NCBI GenBank assembly: GCA_030039755.1
Contig: JASHUY010000106.1
Coordinates: forward strand, 1 to 47,332
Reading direction: 5' to 3'
From: Acidimicrobiales bacterium
GTDB lineage: Bacteria; Actinomycetota; Acidimicrobiia; Acidimicrobiales; RAAP-2
DNA: 47,332 nt
Below the pieces are notes generated by a model, which did no database searches, was not told the DNA's origin, and saw nothing but the letters and a program-made list of their open reading frames with translations. Shown one piece after another: positions 33,685-42,669 of this stretch (its first letter is position 1; each line of letters opens with the position of its first letter). Made by a program: the position numbers and the translations under genes.

Positions 33685-35109
33685 ATGAGCAAGCCCCTGC
33701 AGACCGTCGACCAGGCCACCGTCGCCGAGCTGTCCGGACGGTTCGAGCCGATAGGCACCGAGATCGACACGGCCGATCTGTCCGTCGAAGGCGAGCTGCC
33801 CCGAGACCTCGTTGGTGCCTACCTCCGAAACGGGCCCAACCCGCGCTTCGCCCCCCTCGGCAGTTACACCTACCCCCTGGAAGGTGACGCGATGATCCAC
33901 GGGTTGTGGCTGGAAGGCGGTCGAGCCCGCTACGCCAACCGCTGGGTCCGCACCCGGGGGATGGCCGCAGAACAACGGGCTGGCCGAGCCCTGTTCGGCG
34001 GTCTGCTGACTCCCGCCTTCGTCGACATGGAACTGCTCGGCCCGGATCCTGACCCGGGATGGCCGTTCCGTCTCGACCCGTTCATCCATGTCGTCCGGCA
34101 CGCGGGTCGGTACCTGGCCCTTGCGGAAGGCCCGCCGCCCTACGAGATCACGGCCGAACTGGCGACCGTTGGCCGCTACGACTTCGCCGGGGCCATTCCA
34201 GGCATGTGCGCGCACCCGAAGATCGACCCCGTCACCGGAGAGATGGTGCTGTTCCGCTACGACGTCGAGGAGCCCTACCTCACCTGGGCGGTCGTCGGGG
34301 CCGGCGGCGTCGTCACCCGTCCGCCGACTCCAGTGGAGGGGGTGGACCGCGGCTACATGATCCATGACTTTGCCATCACCGAGCACTTCGTCGTGCTTGT
34401 CATCGGACCCGGCGTCATCGACGTCGACGCCATGCTGGGCGGGGGCGACGCCCTGAAGTGGCAACCTGAGCTTGGGACCAGGATCGCGGTGATCAACAGA
34501 GACGGGACCGGTCGTCCCCGCTGGATCGAGACCGAAGCCTTCTGGGTGTGGCACTTCGCCAATGCATACGAGACCGGCGAAGGGATCGACCGCCGTATCG
34601 TGGTCGACTTTCCTTGGTGGAGCGCTCTCGGATTCGCAGTCAAGGGGACCGTTCCGGTGACCGGCTGCTTTGCCCGCGCCACGATTGACCCCGAGCGCGG
34701 GAGGTTCGATCTCGATCGCGTGGAGGAACGCGGCACTGAGTTCCCACGGGTCGACGATCGTCTGGTCGGTCGCCCCCATCGCCATGTCACTGTTGTCGGC
34801 AGTTCCCGGCGCGCCGAACTGGTGCGGGGTGAGCACGACCAACTGGTTCGCTACGACATGGGCTCGGGCACCTGCCAGGTCTTTGACTGCCGGGCTGTCG
34901 TCGGCGAGGTCGTCTTCGCTCCCCGGGAGGGCGCCACCGAAGAGCTCGATGGCTACTACCTGGCCTTCGTCACGTCGCTCGACGCCGACCGGTCAGCCCG
35001 TTTCATGATCTGGGACGCCACCCAGTTCCCCGAGCCACCCATCGCAGAGGTGTCGATCCCTCAGCGTGTTCCCAACGGGCTGCACGGCAACTGGTTCCCG
35101 CCACGATGA
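33685..35109 (+). CDS. Carotenoid cleavage dioxygenase-family oxygenase
   Basis: Non-heme iron oxygenase of the seven-bladed propeller RPE65/CCD family, 474 residues, splitting carbon-carbon double bonds in carotenoids, apocarotenoids or stilbenes. The N-terminal LRNGPNPRF is a family hallmark. All four iron-binding histidines can be placed: His177 in CAHPKID, His227 in MIHDFAIT, His290 in WVWHFANAYE and His467 in GLHGNWFP. Second-shell acidic residues are also present. The substrate cannot be told from sequence; lignostilbene-type activity is possible as well as apocarotenoid cleavage. It converges on cluster B. Confidence 0.93.
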   Translation: MSKPLQTVDQATVAELSGRFEPIGTEIDTADLSVEGELPRDLVGAYLRNGPNPRFAPLGSYTYPLEGDAMIHGLWLEGGRARYANRWVRTRGMAAEQRAGRALFGGLLTPAFVDMELLGPDPDPGWPFRLDPFIHVVRHAGRYLALAEGPPPYEITAELATVGRYDFAGAIPGMCAHPKIDPVTGEMVLFRYDVEEPYLTWAVVGAGGVVTRPPTPVEGVDRGYMIHDFAITEHFVVLVIGPGVIDVDAMLGGGDALKWQPELGTRIAVINRDGTGRPRWIETEAFWVWHFANAYETGEGIDRRIVVDFPWWSALGFAVKGTVPVTGCFARATIDPERGRFDLDRVEERGTEFPRVDDRLVGRPHRHVTVVGSSRRAELVRGEHDQLVRYDMGSGTCQVFDCRAVVGEVVFAPREGATEELDGYYLAFVTSLDADRSARFMIWDATQFPEPPIAEVSIPQRVPNGLHGNWFPPR

Positions 35110-35131
35110 CCAAGGATCGCCCCGCTTGGTC
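35108..35131. terminator. Bidirectional hairpin in convergent gap
   Basis: GACCAAG (35108-35114) pairs perfectly with CTTGGTC (35125-35131) over a ten-base loop. It overlaps the oxygenase stop codon and lies in the 75-bp gap between convergent genes. Confidence 0.45.
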
Positions 35132-35184
35132 CTATGTGCTACTTCCACTACGATTACGAAGCGCCTGGCTACGTCTCACGCGGT

Positions 35185-35955
35185 TCACGATCGCTGCTCG
35201 CGTTCCAGCTGTGCCACCTCTTCTGCAAGGATCGGTGCGGCGGTCGTGACCGCGTGGATCCCGAGGACGCTTGCGATCTCCATGATCTCGAGGATCTCGC
35301 CGACCGTCGCGCCGTAACCGATGGCGTTTTCAATGTGGAGCTTGAGCCCTTTGACGTAGAGGTGCGTGGCGGCCGTGTCGAACGCGATGTACATGAACTC
35401 CTTCAGCTTTGGAGACAGCGTGCCGGTGCGCCATGGAACCGAGGAGAATTCGGTGTACGCGTCGAAGAGCTCTGGGTCGAGCTCGAGCATCTCGTCCCAG
35501 AACGCGTGCCAGTAGCCCCTGGTCTTGGTGAACTTTGCCTTGAGACGCTCCTGGTACTCGTTCAGCTCCGCCGGCCCCGTCCGGAGACCCTTCTCGACGA
35601 GCACCTCCACCAGGATGGGGACCCCGATGTTCATGGCGTGGATCCCGAGGGTCGCAGTGAGCTCCAGCACCTCCATGATTTCTTCCTTGGTCGCTCCGAG
35701 CTCCAGTGCAGCGCGGATGTGTTGCCGGATACCCGGCGTGTAGAGGTGCGTCGCCGCCGAGTCCACGGCGATGTACACGAACTCCTTCGTCTTGGGGTCA
35801 AGGTGCGTCTTTCGCCACGGCACCGCCGAGAAGTCGAGATAGGCCTTCATGAAGGATGGGTCGAGCGTGAGGATGGTTTCCCACGTGTCGCTCCACGTAC
35901 CGCGGACCTTGATGAACTCGTCTTTGATCTCTTGCTGCTCGGCCGTGAGGCTCAT
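35185..35955 (-). CDS. Tandem carboxymuconolactone-decarboxylase-domain protein
   Basis: A 256-residue protein made of two AhpD-like CMD repeats. Repeat 1 has VPWRKTHLDPKTKEFVYIAVDSAATHLYTPG then HIRAALELGATKEEIMEVLELTATLGIHA. Repeat 2 has VPWRTGTLSPKLKEFMYIAFDTAATHLYVKG then HIENAIGYGATVGEILEIMEIASVLGIHA. The match shows an internal duplication. The peroxidase CxxC of AhpD is absent, so a lyase, decarboxylase or binding role is more likely. ATG 35955 has AGAGGA upstream; the longer open frame is antisense-style noise. It is the last gene of cluster B, separated by 65 bp from the GntR gene. Confidence 0.88.
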   Translation of the reverse strand: MSLTAEQQEIKDEFIKVRGTWSDTWETILTLDPSFMKAYLDFSAVPWRKTHLDPKTKEFVYIAVDSAATHLYTPGIRQHIRAALELGATKEEIMEVLELTATLGIHAMNIGVPILVEVLVEKGLRTGPAELNEYQERLKAKFTKTRGYWHAFWDEMLELDPELFDAYTEFSSVPWRTGTLSPKLKEFMYIAFDTAATHLYVKGLKLHIENAIGYGATVGEILEIMEIASVLGIHAVTTAAPILAEEVAQLEREQRS

Positions 35956-36020
35956 ACGGACCAGTCCTCTCTCTTTTCTCCCGGACCTGCCGGCGTACCT
36001 TCCGTCGGCGGGCTGATCTC

Positions 36021-36731
36021 TCAATCGGCGCTCGAGCCGTCGGTCTCGGCGAGTCGCGACAGCGCCGTGCGTCCGGCCGCTCGTACGTGGTAAGCGGCGA
36101 GCTCGGCGGCCCGCTCCGGGTCTCGGGCAGTCACCGCGGTCACGACCGCCCGTAGCTCCGTGACGGTCTCGGCGGCCCGCCCGGGGCGCGAGAGCGAGGT
36201 CGCCCGCAATGCTTGGACCCGAGTTCGGATCCCGTCGAGAAGCTGCTCGAGGGTGAGGCTGTGCGCGCCGAGAATCAAGACGTCGTAGAAGCGCTCCTTC
36301 ACCCCCAGTAGCTCCGCGGTGTCGGTGGTCTGCTGGGTCGCGTACTCGTACGCATCCACCGCGGCGATGAGCTCGCGCACCTCCGCGTCGGTAGCGCGCT
36401 TCACGAACCGGGTGACAAGCAGCGATTCGAGCAGGGCGCGCACCTCGTACAGGTCGGACGCTTCCTCGATGCTCGGCGCCTTCACGCGGGCGCCCTTCTG
36501 AGGGATCACGGTGACGAGACCCTCGGCGGCGAGCTCCCGCAGCGCCTCTCGCAAGGTGGTCCGGGACACGCCAAGTAGCTCGATGAGCTCGCGCTCTATC
36601 AGCCGCTGTCCCGGCCGAAGTTGGAAGCTCTTGATGGCCTGTCGCAGCGTCTTGATGGTCTGTTCCCTGACTGAGCAGTCCGGGCTCGGCTGGATCGCCC
36701 ACGCGAAGGAGGCGAGCTTCGAGGGCGTCAT
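36021..36731 (-). CDS. GntR-family regulator with FCD domain
   Basis: Regulator of 236 residues. The GntR winged helix includes LRPGQRLIERELIELLGVSRTTLREALRELAAEGLV (about 37-72) read across the recognition helix SRTTLREALREL. The C-terminal all-helical FCD ligand-binding domain includes DLYEVRALLESLLV and the closing AAYHVRAAGRTALSRL. ATG 36731 follows GGAG, just two bases beyond the preceding stop, so it is translationally coupled within cluster B. FadR/FCD regulators usually repress their own operon and release DNA on binding the substrate or a catabolite; candidate sites are at 41901 and 46942. Confidence 0.92.
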   Translation of the reverse strand: MTPSKLASFAWAIQPSPDCSVREQTIKTLRQAIKSFQLRPGQRLIERELIELLGVSRTTLREALRELAAEGLVTVIPQKGARVKAPSIEEASDLYEVRALLESLLVTRFVKRATDAEVRELIAAVDAYEYATQQTTDTAELLGVKERFYDVLILGAHSLTLEQLLDGIRTRVQALRATSLSRPGRAAETVTELRAVVTAVTARDPERAAELAAYHVRAAGRTALSRLAETDGSSAD

Positions 36732-36733
36732 GG

Positions 36734-37624
36734 TCACTCCTCCGGTTGGTCCACCGAATGGTCCCGCAGCCACGCGACGACCTCGGTGTGGTCGGCGCGT
36801 GGCCCGAGGTCTTCGACCGCTCTCGCCCAAAGGGCGGTCGCCTCGGCGCCGAGCGAACCCGGGACTCCGGTGGACCCGATGAGGTTCACGGCGATCTGCA
36901 TGTCCTTCAGCATGAGAGACGCTCCGAATCCAGAGTCGAACGAACCGGTCAGGACGAAATTCGGCCACTTGTTCTCGGTCGATCCGCTGCGACCGCTCGA
37001 GGTGTTGAAGATCTCGAGCATCACCTGGGGATCCAAGCCGAACCGCTCCCCAGCGAGCAGGGCTTCGCTCGTCACCCACAGGTGCGTCGCCGAAAGGAGG
37101 TTGTTCAGCGCCTTGACCGTGTGCCCCGCGCCCACCGGGCCGGCGAGCACCACGCGTCCCATGGTCTTCAATACCGGGTGCGCGCGCCGGAAAGCTGCTT
37201 CGTCGGCGCCGACCATGATCGTGAGCGTCCCCTTCTCGGCACCGGCGACGCCGCCGGACACGGGTGCATCGATCAGGGTCACCTGCCGTTCGGCCACGTC
37301 TCGCGCGAGCTGTCGGGTCCGGATCGGGTCGGAGGAGCTCATGTCGATGACCAGAGCCCCCTCTGACAGGGCGTCGAGGAAGCGAGCGTCCCCGAGCACG
37401 CTCGCCACCGCGTTGGAGTCGGGCAGCATCAAGATCACGATCTCGGACTGCTTTGCGACGTCGTCCAGTTCGACGGCCTCGATCCCCGCGGCTGCAGCCC
37501 TGCCGTGGGCGACCTCGGAGACGTCGTAGCCGAAGACCACGTAGCCGTGGCCGGCGATCTGCCTCGCCATCGGGGCCCCCATGTGCCCGAGACCGACGAA
37601 CCCGACGGTGCCGAATTCAGACAC
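36734..37624 (-). CDS. Beta-hydroxyacid dehydrogenase (3-hydroxyisobutyrate dehydrogenase family), copy 1
   Basis: NAD(P)-dependent dehydrogenase of 296 residues with VGFVGLGHMGAPMA (Rossmann glycines 11-16), LMLPDS, the substrate-binding IDAPVSGGVAGAEKGTLTIMVG and the catalytic Lys171 in GAGHTVKALNN. Family members oxidise 3-hydroxyisobutyrate, tartronate semialdehyde or similar beta-hydroxyacids. GTG 37624 overlaps the CMD gene end by eight bases. A second, clearly divergent paralogue lies at 38407-39312. Confidence 0.9.
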   Translation of the reverse strand: MSEFGTVGFVGLGHMGAPMARQIAGHGYVVFGYDVSEVAHGRAAAAGIEAVELDDVAKQSEIVILMLPDSNAVASVLGDARFLDALSEGALVIDMSSSDPIRTRQLARDVAERQVTLIDAPVSGGVAGAEKGTLTIMVGADEAAFRRAHPVLKTMGRVVLAGPVGAGHTVKALNNLLSATHLWVTSEALLAGERFGLDPQVMLEIFNTSSGRSGSTENKWPNFVLTGSFDSGFGASLMLKDMQIAVNLIGSTGVPGSLGAEATALWARAVEDLGPRADHTEVVAWLRDHSVDQPEE

Positions 37625-38018
37625 TGCGGCCGAGCTCCTTCAGCACCGACTCCGCGACGCGGAACGACTCCAGCGCGGCGGGCACCCCTGCGTAGACGGC
37701 GGTCTGGAGGAGCACCTCCTGGATCTCCTCGACGGTCGCGCCGTTGTTCAGCGCTCCGCGCACGTGGATGCCGAGCTCGTGGAGACGGTTCAGCACGGTG
37801 AGCATCGCCAGATTGACGAGACTCCGGGTCTTGCGGTCCAGCGCGTCGCGGTCCCACACCCCGCCCCAGCAGTACTCGGTGACCAACTCCTGGATGGGGC
37901 GTGAGAATTCGGTCACGTTGGCGAGCGACCGGTCGACGTGCTCTGACCCGAGAACTGCTCTGCGGTTCTCGAGGCCCCGTTCGAACGTCGCCTTGTGGGT
38001 CTCCTCCGGGGGCATCAT
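37617..38018 (-). CDS. Carboxymuconolactone decarboxylase-family protein
   Basis: A 133-residue single-domain CMD protein close to PcaC in layout: FERGLENRRAVLGSEHVDRSLANV at the start, FSRPIQELVTEYCWGGVWDRDALDRKTRSLVNLAMLTVLNR read across, ELGIHVRGALNNGATVEEIQEVLLQTAVYAGVPAALESF. The PcaC-like block with WGGVWDRDALDRKTRSL suggests a true decarboxylase of a gamma-lactone acid, but the protocatechuate pathway genes are not here, so a different lactone is likely. Start ATG 38018 (or 38015) follows GGAGGAG; the A of the first ATG is shared with the cupin stop TAA. Confidence 0.9.
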   Translation of the reverse strand: MMPPEETHKATFERGLENRRAVLGSEHVDRSLANVTEFSRPIQELVTEYCWGGVWDRDALDRKTRSLVNLAMLTVLNRLHELGIHVRGALNNGATVEEIQEVLLQTAVYAGVPAALESFRVAESVLKELGRSV

Positions 38019-38410
38019 TACTCCTCCTCCACCTGTGCGTTGTATTCGTGGTCGGCCACCTCGTCCTCCCACTCGGTTCGTCCCAGCGAGACGGCCACGT
38101 GCACGACGTAGGAGTCCGGGGACCCACCGTGCCAGTGGCGCTCACCAGGTTCCGCCCAGATCGTGTCGCCGGCGCGCATCACCCGCACGGGGCCGCGCTC
38201 CGCCTGGATGAGCCCGCGGCCGGCCACGACGAAGAGGATCTGGCCCCGCTCGTGCCGATGCCAGTAGGTGCGGGCACACGGAGTGAAATCGACCGTGTTG
38301 ATCACGACGCCCTCGGTGGACGGCATCGTGACGTAGGAGAACACGTCCCCGGTGAAGGTGGAGGCCCGGGGTGCCGGGCCGGCTTGCCGGGAAGGCGGGA
38401 TGATGATCAC
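38018..38410 (-). CDS. Single-domain cupin
   Basis: A 130-residue cupin with a metal-binding motif: WHRHERGQILFVVAGRGLIQ (His51, His53, Gln57) and GERHWHGG (His92 or His94). The fold could be an isomerase, dioxygenase or decarboxylase; the pairing with a CMD protein is seen in several small-molecule degradation operons. GTG 38410 overlaps the next upstream gene by four bases. The C-terminus is very acidic (VEEE). Confidence 0.87.
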   Translation of the reverse strand: MIIIPPSRQAGPAPRASTFTGDVFSYVTMPSTEGVVINTVDFTPCARTYWHRHERGQILFVVAGRGLIQAERGPVRVMRAGDTIWAEPGERHWHGGSPDSYVVHVAVSLGRTEWEDEVADHEYNAQVEEE

Positions 38411-39312
38411 CGATCATCCTTTCGGTCGTGGAGCCGGACCCCGCCCGAGACGTCGCCGAGGGCGTCGACCACCGTGTTGCTGATCTCATCGCCGTACCCC
38501 AACCCGATCGCCAGTCCGAAGCTGGCCAGCGGTCCCGCTGCGTTCGTCGAGGCGATCCCGAGCTCGCCGGCGAGCTCGGTGTACAAGACGATGTCCTTCA
38601 TCATCAGCGCGTTGGTGAGGCCTCCCTTCAGGTAGTCACCCGTGATGATCTTGGGGAACCGGTTCAGGGTGGCGAAATTCACGCCAGAGCTGTTGTTGAT
38701 CACGTCCAGTAGGACGCCGAGGTCGAGGCCGGCCTTCTTCGCCGCGACCATCACCTCTGCCGTTGACGCCAGGGAGACCGCGTTCAGGAAGTTGTTCAGC
38801 AGCTTCGCGGTGTGACCGGCTCCAGAGCTCCCCATGTAATAGATGTGAGAGGAGAAGGCGTCGAGCACGTGCCGGACCCGGTCGAGCACCTCGTGCTCGC
38901 CACCGACCATCAGCGTCAAGGCGCCTTTCTCGGCAGCGGCGGCCCCGCCGGAGATCCCAGCGTCGAGGTAGTGGGCGCCTCGCTCGCGCAGTCGGGCGTG
39001 GATCCTCCGGGTCGACTCGGGAGAGGCAGTGCTCAGGTCTACCACGACCTGGCTCGGCCGCGTGGCCTCCGCCACGCCGTTCGTGGCCAACATGACCTGC
39101 TCGATCACCCGGCTGTCGGGAAGTGACAGGAGGATCACGTCCACTGATTCAGCGACCGCTCGGGCCGACGGCGCCGTCTCGGCGCCGCACCGCTCGACAG
39201 CTGCGAGGTCGAGGTCGAAGCCGAGGACGGGGATGCCTGCCTGCACGAGGCACCGGGTCATGCGGCTGCCCATGTTCCCGAGGCCGATGAATCCGACGGT
39301 CGTGTTCGTCAT
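38407..39312 (-). CDS. Beta-hydroxyacid dehydrogenase, copy 2
   Basis: 301 residues with [14 protein letters not shown] (7-20), [29 protein letters not shown] and catalytic Lys170 in [11 protein letters not shown]. The substrate motif reads DAGISGG instead of the DAPVSGG of copy 1, and the C-terminal halves differ strongly, so the two copies probably handle different hydroxyacids or opposite stereoisomers. ATG 39312 overlaps the SDR stop by four bases. Confidence 0.9.
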   Translation of the reverse strand: MTNTTVGFIGLGNMGSRMTRCLVQAGIPVLGFDLDLAAVERCGAETAPSARAVAESVDVILLSLPDSRVIEQVMLATNGVAEATRPSQVVVDLSTASPESTRRIHARLRERGAHYLDAGISGGAAAAEKGALTLMVGGEHEVLDRVRHVLDAFSSHIYYMGSSGAGHTAKLLNNFLNAVSLASTAEVMVAAKKAGLDLGVLLDVINNSSGVNFATLNRFPKIITGDYLKGGLTNALMMKDIVLYTELAGELGIASTNAAGPLASFGLAIGLGYGDEISNTVVDALGDVSGGVRLHDRKDDR

Positions 39313-40172
39313 CGTGGTCCTGCTCCTTGTCGCTCTCCGTAGATGGCCGCGTCCAGCTCGCGTGGGTCCCATCTCCCCGCGCCACCCGACGGACGGACGG
39401 TGTTCACGGCCGTCGCGCCGCCGTCGACGCTCAGAACCTGGCCCGTGACGTAGGCGGACTCCGGACCCAGCAGGAAGGCGACCACCGACGCCACCTCTTC
39501 GGGAGTGCCCGCCCGGCGCAACGGGGTCGTCGTCGCGCGGAGCTCCATGTCGTTCTTCCCGCCGGTCGTGTCGGCCGCCGCGGCAAACAGATCGGTCGGC
39601 ACGATCCCCGGAGCGACGCCGTTCACGCGGATGCCGAGTGGTCCCCCGTACACGGCCGCCCCTCTGATGAGGCCCACGGTGGCGTGCTTCGACGTCTGGT
39701 ACGCGAACAAGTCGGCGCTGCCCGTGAGGCTGGCGATGGATGCGGTGAGGACGACCGAGCCTCCACCGTGCTGGACGCGGTACTGACGGAAGGCGGCGCG
39801 CAATCCGAGGAACTGGCCGCCCACGTTCACGGCCATGACCCGTTCGAACTCCTCGACGCTCAAGTCGGGCAGGGGAGCGAAGCTCCCGAAGATGCCGGCG
39901 TTCAGGTGGTGCAAGTCGACGTGCCCGAACGATGTCACGGCGGCCTGCATGTAGCGGTCGACGGTCGACGACTCCGCCACATCCCCTTCCACCGCGATCG
40001 ACGGCGTCGGGAGCGACGCCACCACCTTCCCCAGGTTGGCGCCATTCAGGTCGACCGCGACAACGTGTGCGCCGTCGGCGGCAAGCCGTCCCGCCGACGC
40101 GCGCCCGAGCCCGCTCGCCGCGCCGGTGACCACCGCCACCTTTCCCGAGAGCGCTCCGCGTGCCTCAGCCAC
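39309..40172 (-). CDS. Short-chain dehydrogenase/reductase
   Basis: SDR of 287 residues with TGAASGLG (16-23), AVDLNG choosing NAD by its Asp, GDVAE, LNAG (usual NNAG altered to HLNAG), Ser145, Tyr158 and Lys162 in YQTSK, and VDGGATAV. An extra 25-residue tail follows the fold. GTG 40172 overlaps the hydrolase gene end by eight bases. It would interconvert a hydroxyl and ketone in the cluster B pathway. Confidence 0.9.
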   Translation of the reverse strand: MAEARGALSGKVAVVTGAASGLGRASAGRLAADGAHVVAVDLNGANLGKVVASLPTPSIAVEGDVAESSTVDRYMQAAVTSFGHVDLHHLNAGIFGSFAPLPDLSVEEFERVMAVNVGGQFLGLRAAFRQYRVQHGGGSVVLTASIASLTGSADLFAYQTSKHATVGLIRGAAVYGGPLGIRVNGVAPGIVPTDLFAAAADTTGGKNDMELRATTTPLRRAGTPEEVASVVAFLLGPESAYVTGQVLSVDGGATAVNTVRPSGGAGRWDPRELDAAIYGERQGAGPR

Positions 40173-40998
40173 GGGGGGCTCCGATGGTTGAGGCGAGGCG
40201 CCGGAGGTCCCCGGTGATCGGCGCGAAGCGCTCGAGCGTGCCCGGGTCGTGCCCAGAGACGAGGTGCTGAACCTCCCCGGTGTCGACCATCGTCTTGACG
40301 GTGTCGAAGGCCCGGTACATCGCGACGAGGTCGGCGACCGAAGAGAAGAGCATGTCGCGCTCCAGCTCTTCGTAGTAGTGGATGGCGTCGCTCGCGAGGA
40401 GCACCGGACCGTCGGGCGTGTCGACTTTCACCAGGCACTGCCCTGGGGTGTGCCCCCCCACCTCGATGACCTCCACGCCGGGAGCGACGACGCTCGAGCC
40501 GCAGATGAGCTCCAGTCGGCCCTCGGCGCGGATCTTCCGGAGCTGCTCGATGTTGTCGACGTCCATCGAATGGCGGAAGAGCGTGCGCTCCGCATAGCGG
40601 CTCTCCCAGAACTCGACTTCCCTCTCGGCCACGACGACCGGCGACTGGGGGAAGAGCCCCAGGTTTCCTGCGTGGTCGTAATGCGCGTGCGTGAGCACCA
40701 CGGTCGTGACCGCTCCGGGGTCGATGTCCAGCGCCCCGAGCAGCGACGGCACCGAAGCGACCTGTGTGCGGCCGCGGGATGCCCCACCTTCCGGAGAGAA
40801 ACCCGTATCGACCACGATCGTCCGGAAGCCGTTGCGGAGCACCCAGAAGAAGTAGTCCATGCCCATCGGACCGTCAGGCTCGTGGTAGAGGTGGTAGTTC
40901 AGGAAGACGTCGCTGCGCCTGGTCGTGCGCGTGCCGTACTTCACGATCACCACCTCGTAGGTGCTGACATCATCGTTGCTCATCGGGGGGTTCGGCAT
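40165..40998 (-). CDS. Metallo-beta-lactamase-fold hydrolase, copy 1 (lactonase-like)
   Basis: 277 residues with the zinc motif [13 protein letters not shown] (His104, His106, Asp108, His109), then [21 protein letters not shown] (bridging Asp) and SGHDPG. The layout with [11 protein letters not shown]...VVDTGF resembles N-acyl-homoserine lactonase-type enzymes, which open lactones. The start could be ATG 40998 or ATG 40983; neither has a clear ribosome-binding site. The longer frame upstream overlaps the paralogue and is not used. Confidence 0.88.
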   Translation of the reverse strand: MPNPPMSNDDVSTYEVVIVKYGTRTTRRSDVFLNYHLYHEPDGPMGMDYFFWVLRNGFRTIVVDTGFSPEGGASRGRTQVASVPSLLGALDIDPGAVTTVVLTHAHYDHAGNLGLFPQSPVVVAEREVEFWESRYAERTLFRHSMDVDNIEQLRKIRAEGRLELICGSSVVAPGVEVIEVGGHTPGQCLVKVDTPDGPVLLASDAIHYYEELERDMLFSSVADLVAMYRAFDTVKTMVDTGEVQHLVSGHDPGTLERFAPITGDLRRLASTIGAPRG

Positions 40999-41027
40999 TG
41001 GTGTAACGAACGACGTTCCGGCCACGG

Positions 41028-41825
41028 TCAAGCGAGGACCGTGGCGACGCTTCCAGGCTCGCCGGGGACCGCAGGGAACCGCTGGCGCGTCCGGGCGTCG
41101 TGGCCCGGGATCACCGTGGCACCGGCCTTCTCTGCGAGCTCGCCGATGAACTGGAGGGCCTTGCGCATCTCGTCCAGGTCGGTGAATGCGAAGAACGGCC
41201 ATCCGTGCTCGAGTTGCTCGTAGAAGTGGGCTGCGTCGCTGGCGAGGATGAGGGGTCCACCCTTGGTCTCGATCTTGGCGATCGTCTCCCCGGGGCAGTG
41301 CCCTCCGACCTGGTAGACGGTGATGCCCGGGTACACTTCAGTCTCCTCGGAGATCAGGCGCAACCGCCCGTCGTTCTTCGCTTTCTCCACTGCGACGAGA
41401 TTCTGCTCGGTCGTGAACTCACCGTCGAGGGTGTGGGCGTCCCGCTTGCCGAACCAGTAGTCGTACTCACGTTGGCCGGCCACGACTTCGGCGTGCTCGA
41501 AGAGACCGAGGTAGCCGATGTGGTCGTAGTGGAAGTGACTTGCAACGACCATCTTCACGTCGAGCGGATCGACGCCAACGAGCTTCAGCCCGTCGGGCGT
41601 CGGGAGCACACTGATCTCGCCCAGCCAGTCCCTCGCGGCGATGTCGTACCCGGTGTCCATCAGCAGGACGTCGTCAGCGGAGCGGATCAGCCAGAAGTTG
41701 TAGTCCATGTCCAGGTCGCCATCGGGCAAGCCGTACTGTCCGTAGTCGTGGAACACCGCGCTCTTCTTCACGACGCGTTCGCCGTACTTGACCGACCAGA
41801 CACTGTCAACGCTCGCAATTCCCAT
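41028..41825 (-). CDS. Metallo-beta-lactamase-fold hydrolase, copy 2 (lactonase-like)
   Basis: 265 residues, paralogous to copy 1: DMDYNFWLIRSADDVLLMDTGY, the zinc motif SHFHYDHIGYLG (His97, His99, Asp101, His102), GGHCPGETIAKI, ASDAAHFYEQL and PGHDAR. The two adjacent copies share the acidic/aromatic N-terminus but differ enough to be an old duplication. Upstream lies GGAAGGAA before ATG 41825. The 118-bp gap before it carries a possible GntR site. Confidence 0.9.
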   Translation of the reverse strand: MGIASVDSVWSVKYGERVVKKSAVFHDYGQYGLPDGDLDMDYNFWLIRSADDVLLMDTGYDIAARDWLGEISVLPTPDGLKLVGVDPLDVKMVVASHFHYDHIGYLGLFEHAEVVAGQREYDYWFGKRDAHTLDGEFTTEQNLVAVEKAKNDGRLRLISEETEVYPGITVYQVGGHCPGETIAKIETKGGPLILASDAAHFYEQLEHGWPFFAFTDLDEMRKALQFIGELAEKAGATVIPGHDARTRQRFPAVPGEPGSVATVLA

Positions 41826-41900
41826 AGAAAATTCCTTCCATCCCGGTCGAGGCTCTCAGAGCACGAAGCGCAGAATGCCTCTCTGTTCGGACGCTACATG

Positions 41901-41909
41901 TGTTGCACA
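41901..41909. promoter_or_regulatory. Candidate GntR/FCD operator, copy 1
   Basis: TGT-TGC-ACA (followed by A) matches the FadR-subfamily core GT-N3-AC with its flanking T and A. It lies in the only sizeable gap inside the catabolic part of cluster B, 76 bp before the hydrolase start, where an internal promoter would be placed. Confidence 0.35.
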
Positions 41910-41943
41910 AGCCTTTCGCCACCTCCTTCCGCCGATAAAACCG

Positions 41944-42669
41944 TCATCCCAGGTAGGCGTCGATGAGCGAGCGTCCCTCGTCGTCGACCTCGGAGGTGAG
42001 CTTCTCGTCCACCAGCGCTCCGTCGCTCAAGACGTAGATCCGGTCGCAGACCTGCAGGGCCAGGTCCACCCGCTGCTCGACCAGCAAGATCGACCGGCCG
42101 CGCTCCTTCAGACTCAGCAGTGCCTTGGACATGCTCTGGACCGCCAACGGCGCCAACCCGAGCGACGGCTCGTCGAGGAGCATGAGGGCCGGGTCGTTCA
42201 TCATCATCCGTCCGATGGCGACCATCTGCTGCTCGCCGCCGCTCAGCGTCGTGGCCGGGCGCTTCCGGTGCAGCTCGACGGCCGGGAACAGATCGAAGAC
42301 CTCTCCAAGGAGCGAGTGGAACCGCACGGGGTCTCCGCGGTGTCGCAGGCCCCCGACGCGCAGGTTGTCCTCGACGCTCAGGTTCGGGAACAGACGGCGA
42401 CCCTCGGGAACCATCGCGGCAAGCCCCTTGGCGATGCGGTGGGCGGGCAAGCGCGAGACGTCGGATCCCGCGATCCAGATCTGGCCCCGCCTATGGCGGA
42501 CCAGGCCCATGATGGAACGCAGCACCGTCGTCTTGCCTGCTCCGTTAGGGCCGAGCAGTCCGACCGACTCGCCGGCGAACGCGTGGAGCGAGACGTCGTG
42601 AACCACGTCGTACCGTCCGTACCCCGCACGGAGGGATCGGATCTCGAGGGTATAGGTGTGCTCGTTCAC
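41944..42669 (-). CDS. livF: Branched-chain amino acid-type ABC transporter ATPase, LivF
   Basis: 241 residues with GPNGAGKTT (40-48), MVPEGRRLFPNLSVEDNL (the LivF Q-loop block), signature LSGGEQQM, LMLLDEPSLGLAPL and the switch region LLVEQRV, where Glu-Gln replaces the usual His as in LivF. It energises import together with the LivG domain of the fusion protein. GTG 42669 overlaps the fusion gene stop by four bases. Confidence 0.95.
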   Translation of the reverse strand: MNEHTYTLEIRSLRAGYGRYDVVHDVSLHAFAGESVGLLGPNGAGKTTVLRSIMGLVRHRRGQIWIAGSDVSRLPAHRIAKGLAAMVPEGRRLFPNLSVEDNLRVGGLRHRGDPVRFHSLLGEVFDLFPAVELHRKRPATTLSGGEQQMVAIGRMMMNDPALMLLDEPSLGLAPLAVQSMSKALLSLKERGRSILLVEQRVDLALQVCDRIYVLSDGALVDEKLTSEVDDEGRSLIDAYLG

